26,695 nt of DNA from JAWLCQ01 sp041687095 (GTDB taxonomy: Bacteria > Planctomycetota > Phycisphaerae > SM23-33), in contig JAWLCQ010000054.1 in NCBI GenBank assembly GCA_041687095.1, positions 1 through 26,695 on the forward strand, in the 5' to 3' direction. A model generated the notes under the pieces. The model was given only the letters and a program-made list of their open reading frames with translations, was not told the DNA's origin and made no database searches. Every line of letters begins with the position of its first letter. The stretch's first letter is position 1. This document shows positions 1 through 7,393 of the stretch, one piece after another. The position numbers were made by a program, and so were the translations under genes.

Positions 1-12
1 CGTTGTTTGCGA

Positions 13-78
13 TCCGGTTCCTGGGTTCCCGGTTCCTGGTTCCTGGTTCCCGGTTCCTGGTTCCTGGTTCCCGGTTCC
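13..78. repeat. GGTTCCTGG tandem repeat upstream of hydG
   Basis: The words CGGTTCCTGG and TTCCTGGTTCC recur in units of 15 and 21 bases, about three and a half units in all. The frame that continues into hydG stays open here but would encode a repetitive Gly-Ser-Trp-Phe-Leu-Val-Pro stretch absent from HydG proteins, so the repeat is read as non-coding. The rest of 1-174 shows no gene. Confidence 0.8.
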
Positions 79-174
79 TGCCTTGCGTTTTTGAGTTTCG
101 GATTTCCCGCACAGCGGGGCGTGCCTACGATGGATCGTCGAGGCCATCTTCTGTGCCAGACTGTTAGGATTGTG

Positions 175-1599
175 ATGGAGACCACACTGAAACGACAACT
201 GGGCGACGGAGCGGTCGACTTCATCGACGACGCCCGCCTGACCGGCCTGCTGCAAGGCGGGCCGAGCGACCCCACCCGCGTCCGCGAGATCATCGCCAAG
301 GCCATGACCAAGGCCCCCCTCGCCGTCGAGGAAACCGCCCACCTGCTCCGCGCGGAGCAGCCCGAGCTGATCGAGGAGATCTTCGCGGCCGCGAGGCAGC
401 TCAAGCGCGACGTGTACGGCAACCGGATCGTGCTGTTCGCCCCGCTGTACGTGGGCAACCTGTGCGTGAATGACTGCGCGTACTGCGGGTTCCGCCGCTC
501 GAACCCCGAGAGCGTCCGCCGCACCCTCACCGGGGACGAACTCGTCGGGCAGGTGCAGGCCCTGGAGCGCAAGGGCCACAAGCGGCTGATCCTCGTCTTC
601 GGGGAGCACGCGAAGTACGACGCCCGCTTCATGGCCGACTGCGTCCGCCGCGTCTACGACGTCCGCGTGGGCCACGGGGAGATCCGCCGCGTCAACCTCA
701 ACGCCGCCCCCCTCGACCACGAGGGCTACCGCATCGTCAAGGACGCCGGGATCGGGACGTACCAGATCTTCATGGAGACCTACCACCACGAGACCTACGC
801 CCGCATGCACCCCCCGAGCACGCTCAAGGGCGACTACCTGTGGCGGCTCGACGGGGTGTCCCGGGCCATGGAGGCCGGGTGCGACGACGTGGGCATCGGG
901 GCGCTGTTCGGGCTCGCCGACTGGCGGTTCGAGGTCCTGGGCCTCGTGAGCCACGCCCGCTACCTCCAGCAGCGCCACGGCGTGGGCCCGCACACCATCA
1001 GCTTCCCCCGCCTCCGCCCCGCCGCCGGGACGAGCTTCGACGAGTCCCTCTTCGTCCACGACGCCGACTTCAAGCGCCTCGTCGCCATCCTCCGCCTCTC
1101 CGTGCCCTACACCGGGCTGGTCCTGACCGCCCGCGAGAAGCCCGAGCTGCGGCGGGAGGTGCTGGCGTTCGGGGTCTCGCAGATCGACGCGGGCTCGCGG
1201 ATCGAGATCGGCGGGTACACCGAGACGGGCGACGCGCAGGTGATGGAGCGCGAGCAGTTCTCCCTCGGGGACATCCGCTCCCTCGACGCCGTCATGCGCG
1301 AGCTGATGACCGACGGGTACGTGCCCAGCTTCTGCACGTCCTGCTACCGCCTGGGGCGGACGGGCGAGCACTTCATGGAGTTCGCCATCCCCGGGTTCAT
1401 CCAGCGGTTCTGCACCCCCAACGCCCTGACCACGCTGACGGAGTACCTCGTGGACTACGCCTCCGACGAGACCCGCACCGCCGGGATAGCGCTGATCGAG
1501 TCCGAACTCGCCAAGCTCCCCGACTCGCCCCGCAAAACGGACCTCCTCGAACGCCTCCGCCGCATCCGCGAGACCGAGGAGCGGGACCTGTACTTCTAG
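175..1599 (+). CDS. hydG: HydG, [FeFe]-hydrogenase maturase (radical SAM tyrosine lyase)
   Basis: HydG cleaves tyrosine with S-adenosylmethionine to p-cresol, CO and cyanide, and delivers an Fe(CO)2(CN) synthon for the hydrogenase H-cluster. The 474-residue product has the usual family length. The radical-SAM motif CX3CX2C is C97, C101, C104 in a context GNLCVNDCAYCGFRR. The C-terminal motif CX2CX22C (C387, C390, C413), which binds the second, auxiliary iron-sulfur cluster, is intact and separates HydG from ThiH. I start at ATG 175 because the open frame upstream runs through a low-complexity repeat; a weak AGGA lies just before it, and GTG 172 is an alternative. It heads a same-strand series with aspA and hydF. 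HydE is not in view. The stop is followed at the next base by an inverted repeat. Family assignment is very secure. Confidence 0.96.
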   Translation: METTLKRQLGDGAVDFIDDARLTGLLQGGPSDPTRVREIIAKAMTKAPLAVEETAHLLRAEQPELIEEIFAAARQLKRDVYGNRIVLFAPLYVGNLCVNDCAYCGFRRSNPESVRRTLTGDELVGQVQALERKGHKRLILVFGEHAKYDARFMADCVRRVYDVRVGHGEIRRVNLNAAPLDHEGYRIVKDAGIGTYQIFMETYHHETYARMHPPSTLKGDYLWRLDGVSRAMEAGCDDVGIGALFGLADWRFEVLGLVSHARYLQQRHGVGPHTISFPRLRPAAGTSFDESLFVHDADFKRLVAILRLSVPYTGLVLTAREKPELRREVLAFGVSQIDAGSRIEIGGYTETGDAQVMEREQFSLGDIRSLDAVMRELMTDGYVPSFCTSCYRLGRTGEHFMEFAIPGFIQRFCTPNALTTLTEYLVDYASDETRTAGIALIESELAKLPDSPRKTDLLERLRRIRETEERDLYF

Positions 1600-1732
1600 G
1601 AAGGTGAGAGGTTAGAGGTGAGAGGTGAGAGAGAACAGCGGCAGGCGCCCGAGCGTGGAGAGGACCTTCGCGGTTTCCCCGTGCCCCGAGCGTCTGCACT
1701 CTGACCTCTAACCTTTCACCTCTAACCTTCCG
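1600..1732. repeat. Inverted repeat of GGTTAGAGGTGA words between hydG and aspA
   Basis: The left arm (about 1599-1632) repeats GAGAGGTTAGAGGTGAGAGG. The right arm (about 1700-1732) is its imperfect reverse complement, CTCTAACCTTTCACCTC. The left arm begins at the base after the hydG stop and the right arm ends 5 bases before the aspA start, where no Shine-Dalgarno sequence is visible. RNA across it could fold into a long hairpin with a loop of roughly 65 bases. Confidence 0.85.
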
Positions 1733-1737
1733 TCCGT

Positions 1738-3144
1738 ATGCCCGACTATCGCACAGAACACGATCTCCTCGGTCCCCGCGACGTCCCCGCCGGCGCGCTG
1801 TACGGCGTGCACACGGTGCGGGCGGCGGAGAACTTCCCGCTGGCGCATCGGCCGGTGCGGGCGCCGCTCGTCCACGCCTACGGGGCCGTCAAGCTCGCCT
1901 GCGCCCGCACGAACCATGAACTCGGCCGCTGGGACGACGCGACGTTCCACGCCATCGAGTCCGCCTGCGAGGAGATGATGGAGGGCCTCCTCGACGCCCA
2001 CGTCATCGTCGACGCCCTCCAGGGCGGGGCGGGGACGTCCACGAACATGAACGTCAACGAGGTCCTCGCCAACCGCGCCCTGCAGCTCCTGGGCCGCGAC
2101 CTCGGGGACTACGACGCCCTGTCCCCCACCGACGACATCAACCTCCACCAGTCCACCAACGACACGTTCCCCACCGCCCTGCGGGTGGCGGGGATCCAGC
2201 AGCTCCGCGCGCTGGAGCGCGACGTCGTCGCCCTGCTCGAGGCCTTCCAGACCCAGGAGCGCCGAACCGCCGACGTCGTCAAGATCGGCCGCACGCAGAT
2301 GCAGGACGCCGTCCTCACCACCCTCGGGCGCGAGATGTCCGCCTACGCCGAGGCCTTCGCCCGCGACCGCTGGCGGGTCTACAAGTGCGAGGAACGCCTC
2401 CGCGTGGTCAACCTCGGGGGGACGGCCATCGGGACCGGGCTGGGCGCCCCCCGCCGCTTCATCTTCCGCGCCGTCGAGCACCTGCGGGCGATCACGGGCC
2501 TGGGGCTCGCCCGCGCCGAGAACCTCGTCGAGGCCACCCAAAACGCCGACGTCTTCGTCGAGGTCCACGGGATCCTCAAGGCCCTGGCGACGAACCTCGT
2601 CAAGATCGCGACCGACCTGCGGTGGCTGTCCAGCGGCCCCGAGGCGGGCCTGGGCGAGATCCGCCTGCCCGAACGACAGGCCGGCTCGTCCATCATGCCC
2701 GGGAAGGTCAACCCCGTCATCCCCGAAGCGGTCACGCAGGCCGCCTTCCGCGTGATGGCCAACGACGTCGCCATCGCCCAGGCGTGCGCCAGCGGGACGC
2801 TGGAACTCAACCCGTTCCTGCCCCTCGTCGCCGAGTGCCTCCTGGAATCGCTGGACCTGCTGCGGGGCGCCTGCGACATCTTCCGCCGCCTGTGCGTCGA
2901 GGGGATCGAGCCCAACGTCGCCCGCTGCCGCTCGAACGTCGATTCCGCCACCGCCATCGTCACCGCCCTGGTGGAGGAGATCGGCTACGACGCCGCCAGC
3001 GAAATCGCCCAGGCGGCCCGGGAGAGCGGCGTGAGCATCCGCCAGGTGGTGCTCGGCCGCGGACTGATGAGCGAGGAGGCCTTCGACCGCCTCATCGCCC
3101 CCGAGCGCGTGACGCGTCTGGGCTCGCCCGAAAACAGACAGTGA
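1738..3144 (+). CDS. aspA: Aspartate ammonia-lyase
   Basis: This enzyme of the fumarase/aspartase superfamily deaminates L-aspartate to fumarate and ammonia in the cytoplasm. The 468-residue protein opens with an aspartase-like segment (DLLGPRDVPAGALYGVHT) and carries the superfamily signature GSSIMPGKVNP at residues 316-326, whose serine pair supplies the catalytic base. The remainder aligns by eye with E. coli AspA, including the QAGSSIMP and VIPEAV stretches and a C-terminal SIRQVVLGRGL block. It lies between hydG and hydF on the same strand, 138 bases after hydG. An aspartase among hyd maturation genes is, to my knowledge, also seen in other anaerobes and may supply ammonia for the bridging dithiolate amine (inference). 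No Shine-Dalgarno sequence precedes ATG 1738, because repeat DNA occupies that space. Fumarase activity is a less likely alternative. Confidence 0.9.
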   Translation: MPDYRTEHDLLGPRDVPAGALYGVHTVRAAENFPLAHRPVRAPLVHAYGAVKLACARTNHELGRWDDATFHAIESACEEMMEGLLDAHVIVDALQGGAGTSTNMNVNEVLANRALQLLGRDLGDYDALSPTDDINLHQSTNDTFPTALRVAGIQQLRALERDVVALLEAFQTQERRTADVVKIGRTQMQDAVLTTLGREMSAYAEAFARDRWRVYKCEERLRVVNLGGTAIGTGLGAPRRFIFRAVEHLRAITGLGLARAENLVEATQNADVFVEVHGILKALATNLVKIATDLRWLSSGPEAGLGEIRLPERQAGSSIMPGKVNPVIPEAVTQAAFRVMANDVAIAQACASGTLELNPFLPLVAECLLESLDLLRGACDIFRRLCVEGIEPNVARCRSNVDSATAIVTALVEEIGYDAASEIAQAARESGVSIRQVVLGRGLMSEEAFDRLIAPERVTRLGSPENRQ

Positions 3145-3336
3145 GCGGGGATGAACGCAGATGGCAGAAGGCAATAGGCATTAGGCACTAGGGACTAGGG
3201 AGAAGAGGCACTAGACACCAGGCAGTAGGCACCAAGGAAGAGCGAGGCGGTGCTGTAGCCTGTTTCCCGCTTCTTCTTCCCTAGTGCCTAATCCCCAGTC
3301 CCTAGTGCCTCTCCGCACCAGCGCTCATCCCCGCTG
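3145..3336. repeat. Nested inverted repeat (GATGAACGC and TAGGCACTAGGGAC words) between aspA and hydF
   Basis: The outer arms are GCGGGGATGAACGC (3145-3158) and GCGCTCATCCCCGCT (3321-3335). The inner left arm (about 3171-3213) repeats TTAGGCACTAGGGACTAGGG. The inner right arm (about 3271-3312) is the reverse complement, with CCCTAGTGCCTAATCCCC and CCCTAGTGCCTCT. The block starts at the base after the aspA stop. The same two word families stand together again at 13917-14009. Confidence 0.88.
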
Positions 3337-3353
3337 GGATCTTGAGAGGTAGT

Positions 3354-4595
3354 ATGAATCACACACCCAAAGGTTTCCGTCTCCACATCGGCCTCTTTGG
3401 CCGGCGGAATGTGGGGAAGAGTTCGCTGCTCAACGCCATGACGCGCCAGAGCGTCTCCATCGTCTCCGACGTCGCCGGGACCACCACCGACCCCGTCGAG
3501 AAGCCCATGGAGCTGCTGCCCATCGGGCCGGTGCTGTTCATCGACACCGCCGGGATCGACGACGTGGGCGCCCTGGGCGAGATGCGCGTCCAGCGGACCC
3601 GCCAGGTCTTCGACCGCACGGACGTGGGGATCATCGTCGTCGAGAGCGGGCACTGGGGCGAGTTCGAGGACCTCATCCTCGAGGAGTTCCGCCGCCGCGA
3701 GATCCCCACCATCGCCGTCTTCAACAAGACCGACCTGGGCACCCCCCGCCCCGACGTGCTCGACGCGCTCAAGCTCCGCCGCATCCCCGTCGTCCGCACC
3801 GTCGCGTCGGCGGGCGAGGGCGTGCTGGACCTCCGCGAGGCCCTCATCAAGTCCGCCCCCGACGAGTTCATCAACGCCCCGTCCATCCTGGGCGACCTCG
3901 TCCCCGCAGGCGAGCTGGCGGTCCTCGTCGTCCCCATTGACCTCGAAGCCCCCAAGGGCCGCCTGATCCTCCCGCAGGTGCAGTCCATCCGCGACGTGCT
4001 GGACGTGGACGCCTACTGCATGGTCGTGAAGGAGCGCGAGCTTCGCGACGCCCTCGACCGCCTCAAGCGGCCCCCCGCCCTGGTGGTCACGGACTCGCAG
4101 GGCTTCCTCAAGGTCGCCGGTGACACGCCGCCCGACGTGCCCATGACGAGCTTCTCCGTCCTGTTCGCCCGCTACAAGGGCGACCTCAACGAGTTCGTCC
4201 GCGGGGCCCTCGCCATCGACCGCCTCAAGCCCGGGGACCGCGTCCTGATCGCCGAGGCCTGCTCCCACCACCCCATCGGGGAGGACATCGGGCGGGTGAA
4301 GATCCCCCGCTGGATCCGCCAGTACGTCGGGGGTGAGCTGCACTTCGACAGCGTCCAGGGCCACGACTTCCCCGACGACCTCTCGCCCTACCAGCTCATC
4401 GTGCACTGCGGGGCCTGCATGTGGAACCGCCGCGAGATGCTCTCCCGCATGCTCCGCTGCCGCCAGATCGGCGTGCCCATCGCCAACTACGGGCTCACCA
4501 TCGCCTACACGCTGGGCATCTTCGAACGCGCCCTGGGCCCCTTCCCCGCCGCCCTGGAGACCTACCGCCGCGAACGCGCCCGCCCCACCGAGTAG
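3354..4595 (+). CDS. hydF: HydF, [FeFe]-hydrogenase maturation GTPase and scaffold
   Basis: HydF is the GTPase scaffold on which the [2Fe] subcluster is assembled before transfer to the apo-hydrogenase. The 413-residue protein has an N-terminal G domain with P-loop GRRNVGKSS (residues 16-24), G3 DTAG (64-67) and G4 NKTD (124-127), then a dimerisation region. The C-terminal cluster-binding domain has the family motif CxH (C303, H305), 45 residues, then HCxxC (H351, C352, C355). Start ATG 3354 is preceded by GAGAGGT. A TTG twelve bases upstream is in frame but adds only four residues and has a worse-placed ribosome site. It is third in the hydG-aspA-hydF series, 209 bases after aspA. All expected motifs are intact. 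Confidence 0.96.
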   Translation: MNHTPKGFRLHIGLFGRRNVGKSSLLNAMTRQSVSIVSDVAGTTTDPVEKPMELLPIGPVLFIDTAGIDDVGALGEMRVQRTRQVFDRTDVGIIVVESGHWGEFEDLILEEFRRREIPTIAVFNKTDLGTPRPDVLDALKLRRIPVVRTVASAGEGVLDLREALIKSAPDEFINAPSILGDLVPAGELAVLVVPIDLEAPKGRLILPQVQSIRDVLDVDAYCMVVKERELRDALDRLKRPPALVVTDSQGFLKVAGDTPPDVPMTSFSVLFARYKGDLNEFVRGALAIDRLKPGDRVLIAEACSHHPIGEDIGRVKIPRWIRQYVGGELHFDSVQGHDFPDDLSPYQLIVHCGACMWNRREMLSRMLRCRQIGVPIANYGLTIAYTLGIFERALGPFPAALETYRRERARPTE

Positions 4596-4598
4596 GCC

Positions 4599-4719
4599 GT
4601 AGGGCGTGCAGGGGGCGGAGCAAAGCGGAGCCCCCTGCGCGCGGGATGGGCCTTGGGAGTCCAGGGGCCTATCCCGCGCGCAGACGTCTGCGCTGCGCTC
4701 CGACGCCTGCACGCCCTAC
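4599..4719. repeat. Nested inverted repeat after hydF
   Basis: The outer arms GTAGGGCGTGCAG (4599-4611) and CTGCACGCCCTAC (4707-4719) are perfect complements. Inner arms GCGCGCGGGATGGGCC and GGGGCCTATCCCGCGCGC pair as well. The segment GGAGCAAAGCGGAGCCCCC has relatives at 17286-17311 and 17429-17456. The block begins 3 bases after the hydF stop and could act as its transcript end. Confidence 0.82.
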
Positions 4720-4762
4720 CCGCTGCGCAGGAACGGCCGTGCACCCAGGCGCAACTCCCCTC

Positions 4763-4792
4763 TTGTCACCCCCGCACACCCCGCCCTATAAT
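4763..4792 (+). promoter_or_regulatory. Sigma70-like promoter
   Basis: TTGTCA (4763-4768; five of six bases of the -35 consensus) and a perfect TATAAT (4787-4792) are separated by 18 bases. Transcription would begin near 4800 and run into the small start-less frame and the membrane protein at 5074. This is the clearest housekeeping-type promoter in the window, but it is based on pattern only. Confidence 0.55.
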
Positions 4793-4801
4793 CCTCTCGC
4801 C

Positions 4802-5077
4802 GAAGCCGGGATCGGCTCGCCCAAGACCCGCACCTTCTACCAGGCGGCCGCACATGGGGCACAGGACCGAACATCTGACGACGCCGACCCCGCACGCCAC
4901 CCGTGCAACCAGACCCCGCAGCCCTTCGGCAATGGCCTGCCCGCCCCGCCCGCAGACCGCCGGCGCCAGCGCCCGACCATCACCCCCGCCCAGCGCGACG
5001 CCTTCCGCCAAGGGGCCCGCGACGCGCGGGCCCAGTACCTCAGCGAACCGGGCCTCGGCGACGAGTCCCTCGAATGA
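4802..5077 (+). pseudogene. Possible small CDS or gene remnant without a normal start
   Basis: The frame ending at TGA 5075-5077 has strongly C/G-ending codons and a plausible protein-like tail (TPAQRDAFRQGARDARAQY), and its stop overlaps the next ATG as ATGA. Between the promoter at 4763-4792 and the stop I find no in-frame ATG, GTG or TTG. It could use a non-standard start, be a decayed gene, or be chance openness in GC-rich DNA. I do not recognise the sequence. The ATG at 4854 in another frame gives only Ser/Thr/Pro/Ala-rich product and looks like a shadow. Confidence 0.3.
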
Positions 5078-5430
5078 GTGAAACACTTGTCGCTATCATG
5101 CGTATAGTTGGGTATGTAATCATTATTGCTTGCCTGGGTGTTGTCGCGATCAAGGTCGTGTGGAACCTTGGCCTGCCATACGCGATGATTCGCGAGGATA
5201 AGAGGGGCGTCCGCCGTGCGTGGTCGGTATTCCCAGCAATGGAGGTCATTCCACTGCTGATAGCTATTGGGCTGTCGTACCTCGTTTCTGGGCCCTGGTT
5301 CCTTTTGCCTGGAGCTCTAGCGATCTATGGTTTCGCGGCTGTCGTTGGTTCGTACCTACATTTCGCTATTGTGGCGGTGGTACACGGCGCGCGGGTGCGA
5401 CGAAAGCATAGGAAGCGAACAGACGGATAA
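5074..5430 (+). CDS. Small membrane protein with three helices, unknown function
   Basis: The 118-residue product has three hydrophobic segments, at about residues 7-30, 56-75 and 78-103, and ends in a basic tail (RVRRKHRKR), so it is predicted to sit in the inner membrane with the tail in the cytoplasm. ATG 5074 overlaps the stop of the preceding frame as ATGA, suggesting translational coupling if that frame is translated. The bases are noticeably richer in A/T than hydF or the genes after 7394, and rarer codons such as ATA, TTG and AGG are frequent, consistent with recent acquisition or weak expression. I do not recognise a family. The clear hydrophobic pattern makes it a likely real gene. 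Confidence 0.65.
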   Translation: MSETLVAIMRIVGYVIIIACLGVVAIKVVWNLGLPYAMIREDKRGVRRAWSVFPAMEVIPLLIAIGLSYLVSGPWFLLPGALAIYGFAAVVGSYLHFAIVAVVHGARVRRKHRKRTDG

Positions 5431-5510
5431 CGATAAGACGATAAGAGGGACGGTTACTATGACGATAAGAGGGACGATAAGAGGGACGGATAAGAGGGAC
5501 GGTTACTATA
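5431..5510. repeat. GATAAGAGGGACG tandem repeat
   Basis: The word GATAAGAGGGACG recurs four times with small changes. Two copies continue as GAGGGACGGTTACTAT (near 5446-5460 and 5495-5510). A third relative, GAGGGACGGTTACCAT, stands alone at 6771-6786 beyond the propeller gene. Similar GGGACGGTTAC words elsewhere in bacteria are, as I recall, associated with REP-type elements. The repeat directly precedes a coding frame that has lost its start. Confidence 0.8.
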
Positions 5511-5741
5511 TATGCCCGTGGCCACGAGGAAGCGGACTCCTCCACCCATTCGTTCGTCGGGAGGTTTCAGAGTTCGGTGATCATCACACCGGATGGAACG
5601 TACGGCTGGGGAGCTTCCGGCGATGCACCAAAGTGGTCGTCAGAATTGGATGGTTACACCAAGGAGGAAGCGACGGCCGCCGGCAGTGTGCTTGAGAGTC
5701 TTTACCCCGGTCCGTTTAGCGGAGGGTTACATGGGTTCTAG
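5511..5741 (+). pseudogene. 3' fragment of an unknown CDS, start missing
   Basis: The frame from the end of the GATAAGAGGGACG repeat to TAG 5739-5741 reads as a natural protein tail of about 76 residues, with pieces such as THSFVGRFQSSVIITPDG and YGWGASGDAPKWSSELDGY, and good third-position G/C bias. No ATG lies in frame; GTG 5577 with GGGAGG 12 bases upstream is the only reasonable internal start and would give 54 residues. Its stop lies 11 bases inside the next gene, whose ribosome site falls within this frame, so the two were probably co-transcribed. The most economical reading is a gene whose 5' part was lost or replaced by the repeat. The family is not recognised. Confidence 0.5.
5720..5724 (+). 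promoter_or_regulatory. Ribosome binding site fixing the propeller gene start
   Basis: GGAGG stands 6 bases before ATG 5731, whereas the earlier in-frame ATG at 5593 has no comparable site and would add a basic, unnatural leader. It decides the start of the next gene. Confidence 0.7.
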
Positions 5742-6720
5742 AGATAATGGCGTGGGTGTCCTGGCTGGGATGATCGTGTGTATCGGTATTGTACTTCCTA
5801 TGTGTACGTGCTCATGTAATCGTGACACAGCAGCCACGCCCTCTCCGGCGTATCCCGCTGACTGCCAGTGGCGAGTTGCGTACATGCATGGTAGTCATCT
5901 GGTGGTGAAAACTAATCCTGAGCAGCCTGGGTGGCAGTACTATTCGTTCTCGAAGCGGGCCAACGGATTTCCCTATGCAGTATCGCCAGGTGCCCTCCGG
6001 ATTGCCTATGCTCACACAGCCAGTCGCGATGCCAGCACATGGGAAAAGACAGTCGAAGTAGAGGATCTCCGTAGCCATGAACGCCGTCGCCTGGACGGAG
6101 AGTTTGAGGCACAGTCTCTTTCGTTTTCGCCAAGTGGAGATCTCATAGCATTGTTAGGGCTTGAGGGCTCCATGTTGAACGGGTGGCGTCGCCGCGGGCT
6201 GTTTGTATGGGATCTTCAGTCGGGGCTCTTGTCGCATGTGACAGGCGACACCAAAAGGTTTGGATTCGGGGCGAGGCCCTACCCTATTTCATGGCGAGGA
6301 GACGAGTGTATAGTTATTGAAGGTGCGAATGGCGAGATTCTCTCCATCGCGCGTGATGATTCGGCAAAGCCAAGTGTGCTGACGAAGGGTAGGTCGCCTA
6401 GTGTGTCACCGGATGGCCGCATGATTGCGTTCGTGCAAGGAGATACCGCAGTACTGCAAGATCTCTCATCGAGCATGAAGAGGGAACTGTACAGAGTGTC
6501 TCCCGAATGGGATAGTGGCATAGTATGGAGCCCGGATTCACAGTACGTGGCATATGTGAGGCTGTATGATAGTGGCCGTTCGCACGGCATATTCATCTTG
6601 CGAGTAGAGGATTCATCGGAGTATTTCATCGCGTCCGTGGATGGTTGGCAACGCTTTTTGTGTTTCATAGATAAGGACTGGGTTGGACGCTTTACCAAGG
6701 AACCGAACGCGGGGCAGTGA
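5731..6720 (+). CDS. Envelope-anchored TolB/WD40-like beta-propeller protein
   Basis: The 329-residue product begins with a short charged stretch, then a hydrophobic segment (residues 8-24) ending in a Cys-rich run MCTCSC (24-29). This could be a lipoprotein signal with an atypical lipobox or a membrane anchor. The rest has recurring blade motifs of the PD40/TolB type: SFSPSGDLIALL (131-142), SVSPDGRMIAFV (224-235) and VWSPDSQYVAYV (265-276). Such propellers usually serve binding or scaffolding outside the cytoplasmic membrane; no catalytic residues are evident. It overlaps the preceding fragment by 11 bases. Base use is A/T-richer than the flanking operons, as for the membrane protein at 5074. 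Substrate or partner is unknown. Confidence 0.75.
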   Translation: MGSRDNGVGVLAGMIVCIGIVLPMCTCSCNRDTAATPSPAYPADCQWRVAYMHGSHLVVKTNPEQPGWQYYSFSKRANGFPYAVSPGALRIAYAHTASRDASTWEKTVEVEDLRSHERRRLDGEFEAQSLSFSPSGDLIALLGLEGSMLNGWRRRGLFVWDLQSGLLSHVTGDTKRFGFGARPYPISWRGDECIVIEGANGEILSIARDDSAKPSVLTKGRSPSVSPDGRMIAFVQGDTAVLQDLSSSMKRELYRVSPEWDSGIVWSPDSQYVAYVRLYDSGRSHGIFILRVEDSSEYFIASVDGWQRFLCFIDKDWVGRFTKEPNAGQ

Positions 6721-7109
6721 TGGGCAGGGTGGTCGCTGCCACTGAGGATGTTGCGAAGGTGTGGAATAGGGAGGGACGGTTACCATTTATGCCGTTCCCG
6801 AAGATGTCCCAGGAGTGACTCGCAGGAGGACGGAACACGGTAAGCGGCTCTCTTTGCTCCCCGTCCCTCTTTGCTCCGCAGTCCGAGGGCTCGCGGAGCA
6901 TAGCCCGGGGCAGAGCGACTCGTCGCGGCGCGGCCTTGGCGAAGCCGGAAGCGCCGCCCCTGGTTGCGTACCCTCGACGGTCTTCGCCCTGAGAGGGCAG
7001 GAGAGTTCTCGGTTCTCTCGTGCCCTTTCAGGGCGGGAACCCTCTTCTCCCCCCAACCCAGGGCGGCGGCCTGCGGCCTTGCCCTGGGCTACGGCTCTGG
7101 GAGCCCTTC
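6721..7109. other. Non-coding stretch with hairpin words
   Basis: No convincing gene. It holds the GAGGGACGGTTACCAT word (6771-6786), a CCTGAGAGGGCAGGAG / GTGCCCTTTCAGGGCG pair near 6988-7035, and ACCCAGGGCGGCGG / CCTTGCCCTGGGCT near 7056-7090. A 32-codon frame starting at ATG 6720, overlapping the previous stop as TGATG, runs through the repeat word to 6818; I do not call it. Confidence 0.6.
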
Positions 7110-7386
7110 GGGCTGCTGCCACCAGCCCGCAACTACGCCAGGGCCCTCGGCATGCTGCCAAGAGCCCGCAACTACGCCAAGGCCCTCGGGATGCTGCCAC
7201 AAGCCCGCAACTACACCAGGGCCCTCGGGATGCTGCCAAGAGCCCGCAACCACACCAGGGCCCTTCGGGATGCTGCCATACGCCCGCAACCACGCGAGGG
7301 TCCTCGGGATGCGGCCATACGCCCGCAACTACGCCAGGGTCCCGGGATGCTGCCAAAGGCCCGCAACAAATGCCGGGAACCTTCGT
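7110..7386. repeat. 39-bp tandem repeat, seven units
   Basis: Units start at 7110, 7149, 7188, 7227, 7267, 7306 and 7344. The conserved core is GGGATGCTGCCA, four variable bases, GCCCGCAACTACRCCAGG, then GYCCTC. Units 1-3 and 5 are exactly 39 bases, unit 4 is 40, unit 6 is 38, and the last is divergent. A 13-codon period would suit a repetitive protein (GMLPRARNYAKAL-like), but the one-base indels break the frame on either strand, so coding is not maintained. The last unit ends 7 bases beyond the stop of the convergent glycosidase gene. Confidence 0.9.
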
Positions 7387-7393
7387 TGCAGTG

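Noticed and set aside
7..174. Upstream extension of hydG by about 56 residues
   Set aside because: The extra part is encoded by the GGTTCCTGG repeat, is low in complexity and does not resemble HydG; ATG 175 gives the family's normal length.
3145..3336. Small peptides encoded by the TAGGCACTAGGGAC and GATGAACGC words
   Set aside because: Every frame through these words yields repetitive text (for example LPSAFI or CVHPR runs) that is typical of mis-annotated repeat DNA.
1708..4712. Long minus-strand frames opposite aspA (1708-3174) and hydF (3288-4712)
   Set aside because: They are Gly/Ala/Asp/Val-rich antisense shadows of well-identified genes in GC-rich DNA and include translated repeat words.
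6720..6818. A 32-residue gene overlapping the propeller stop as TGATG
   Set aside because: It contains the GAGGGACGGTTACCAT repeat word and has no recognisable features, so openness by chance cannot be excluded.
7110..7386. CRISPR array
   Set aside because: The 39-base units are contiguous, with no unique spacers and no cas genes nearby.
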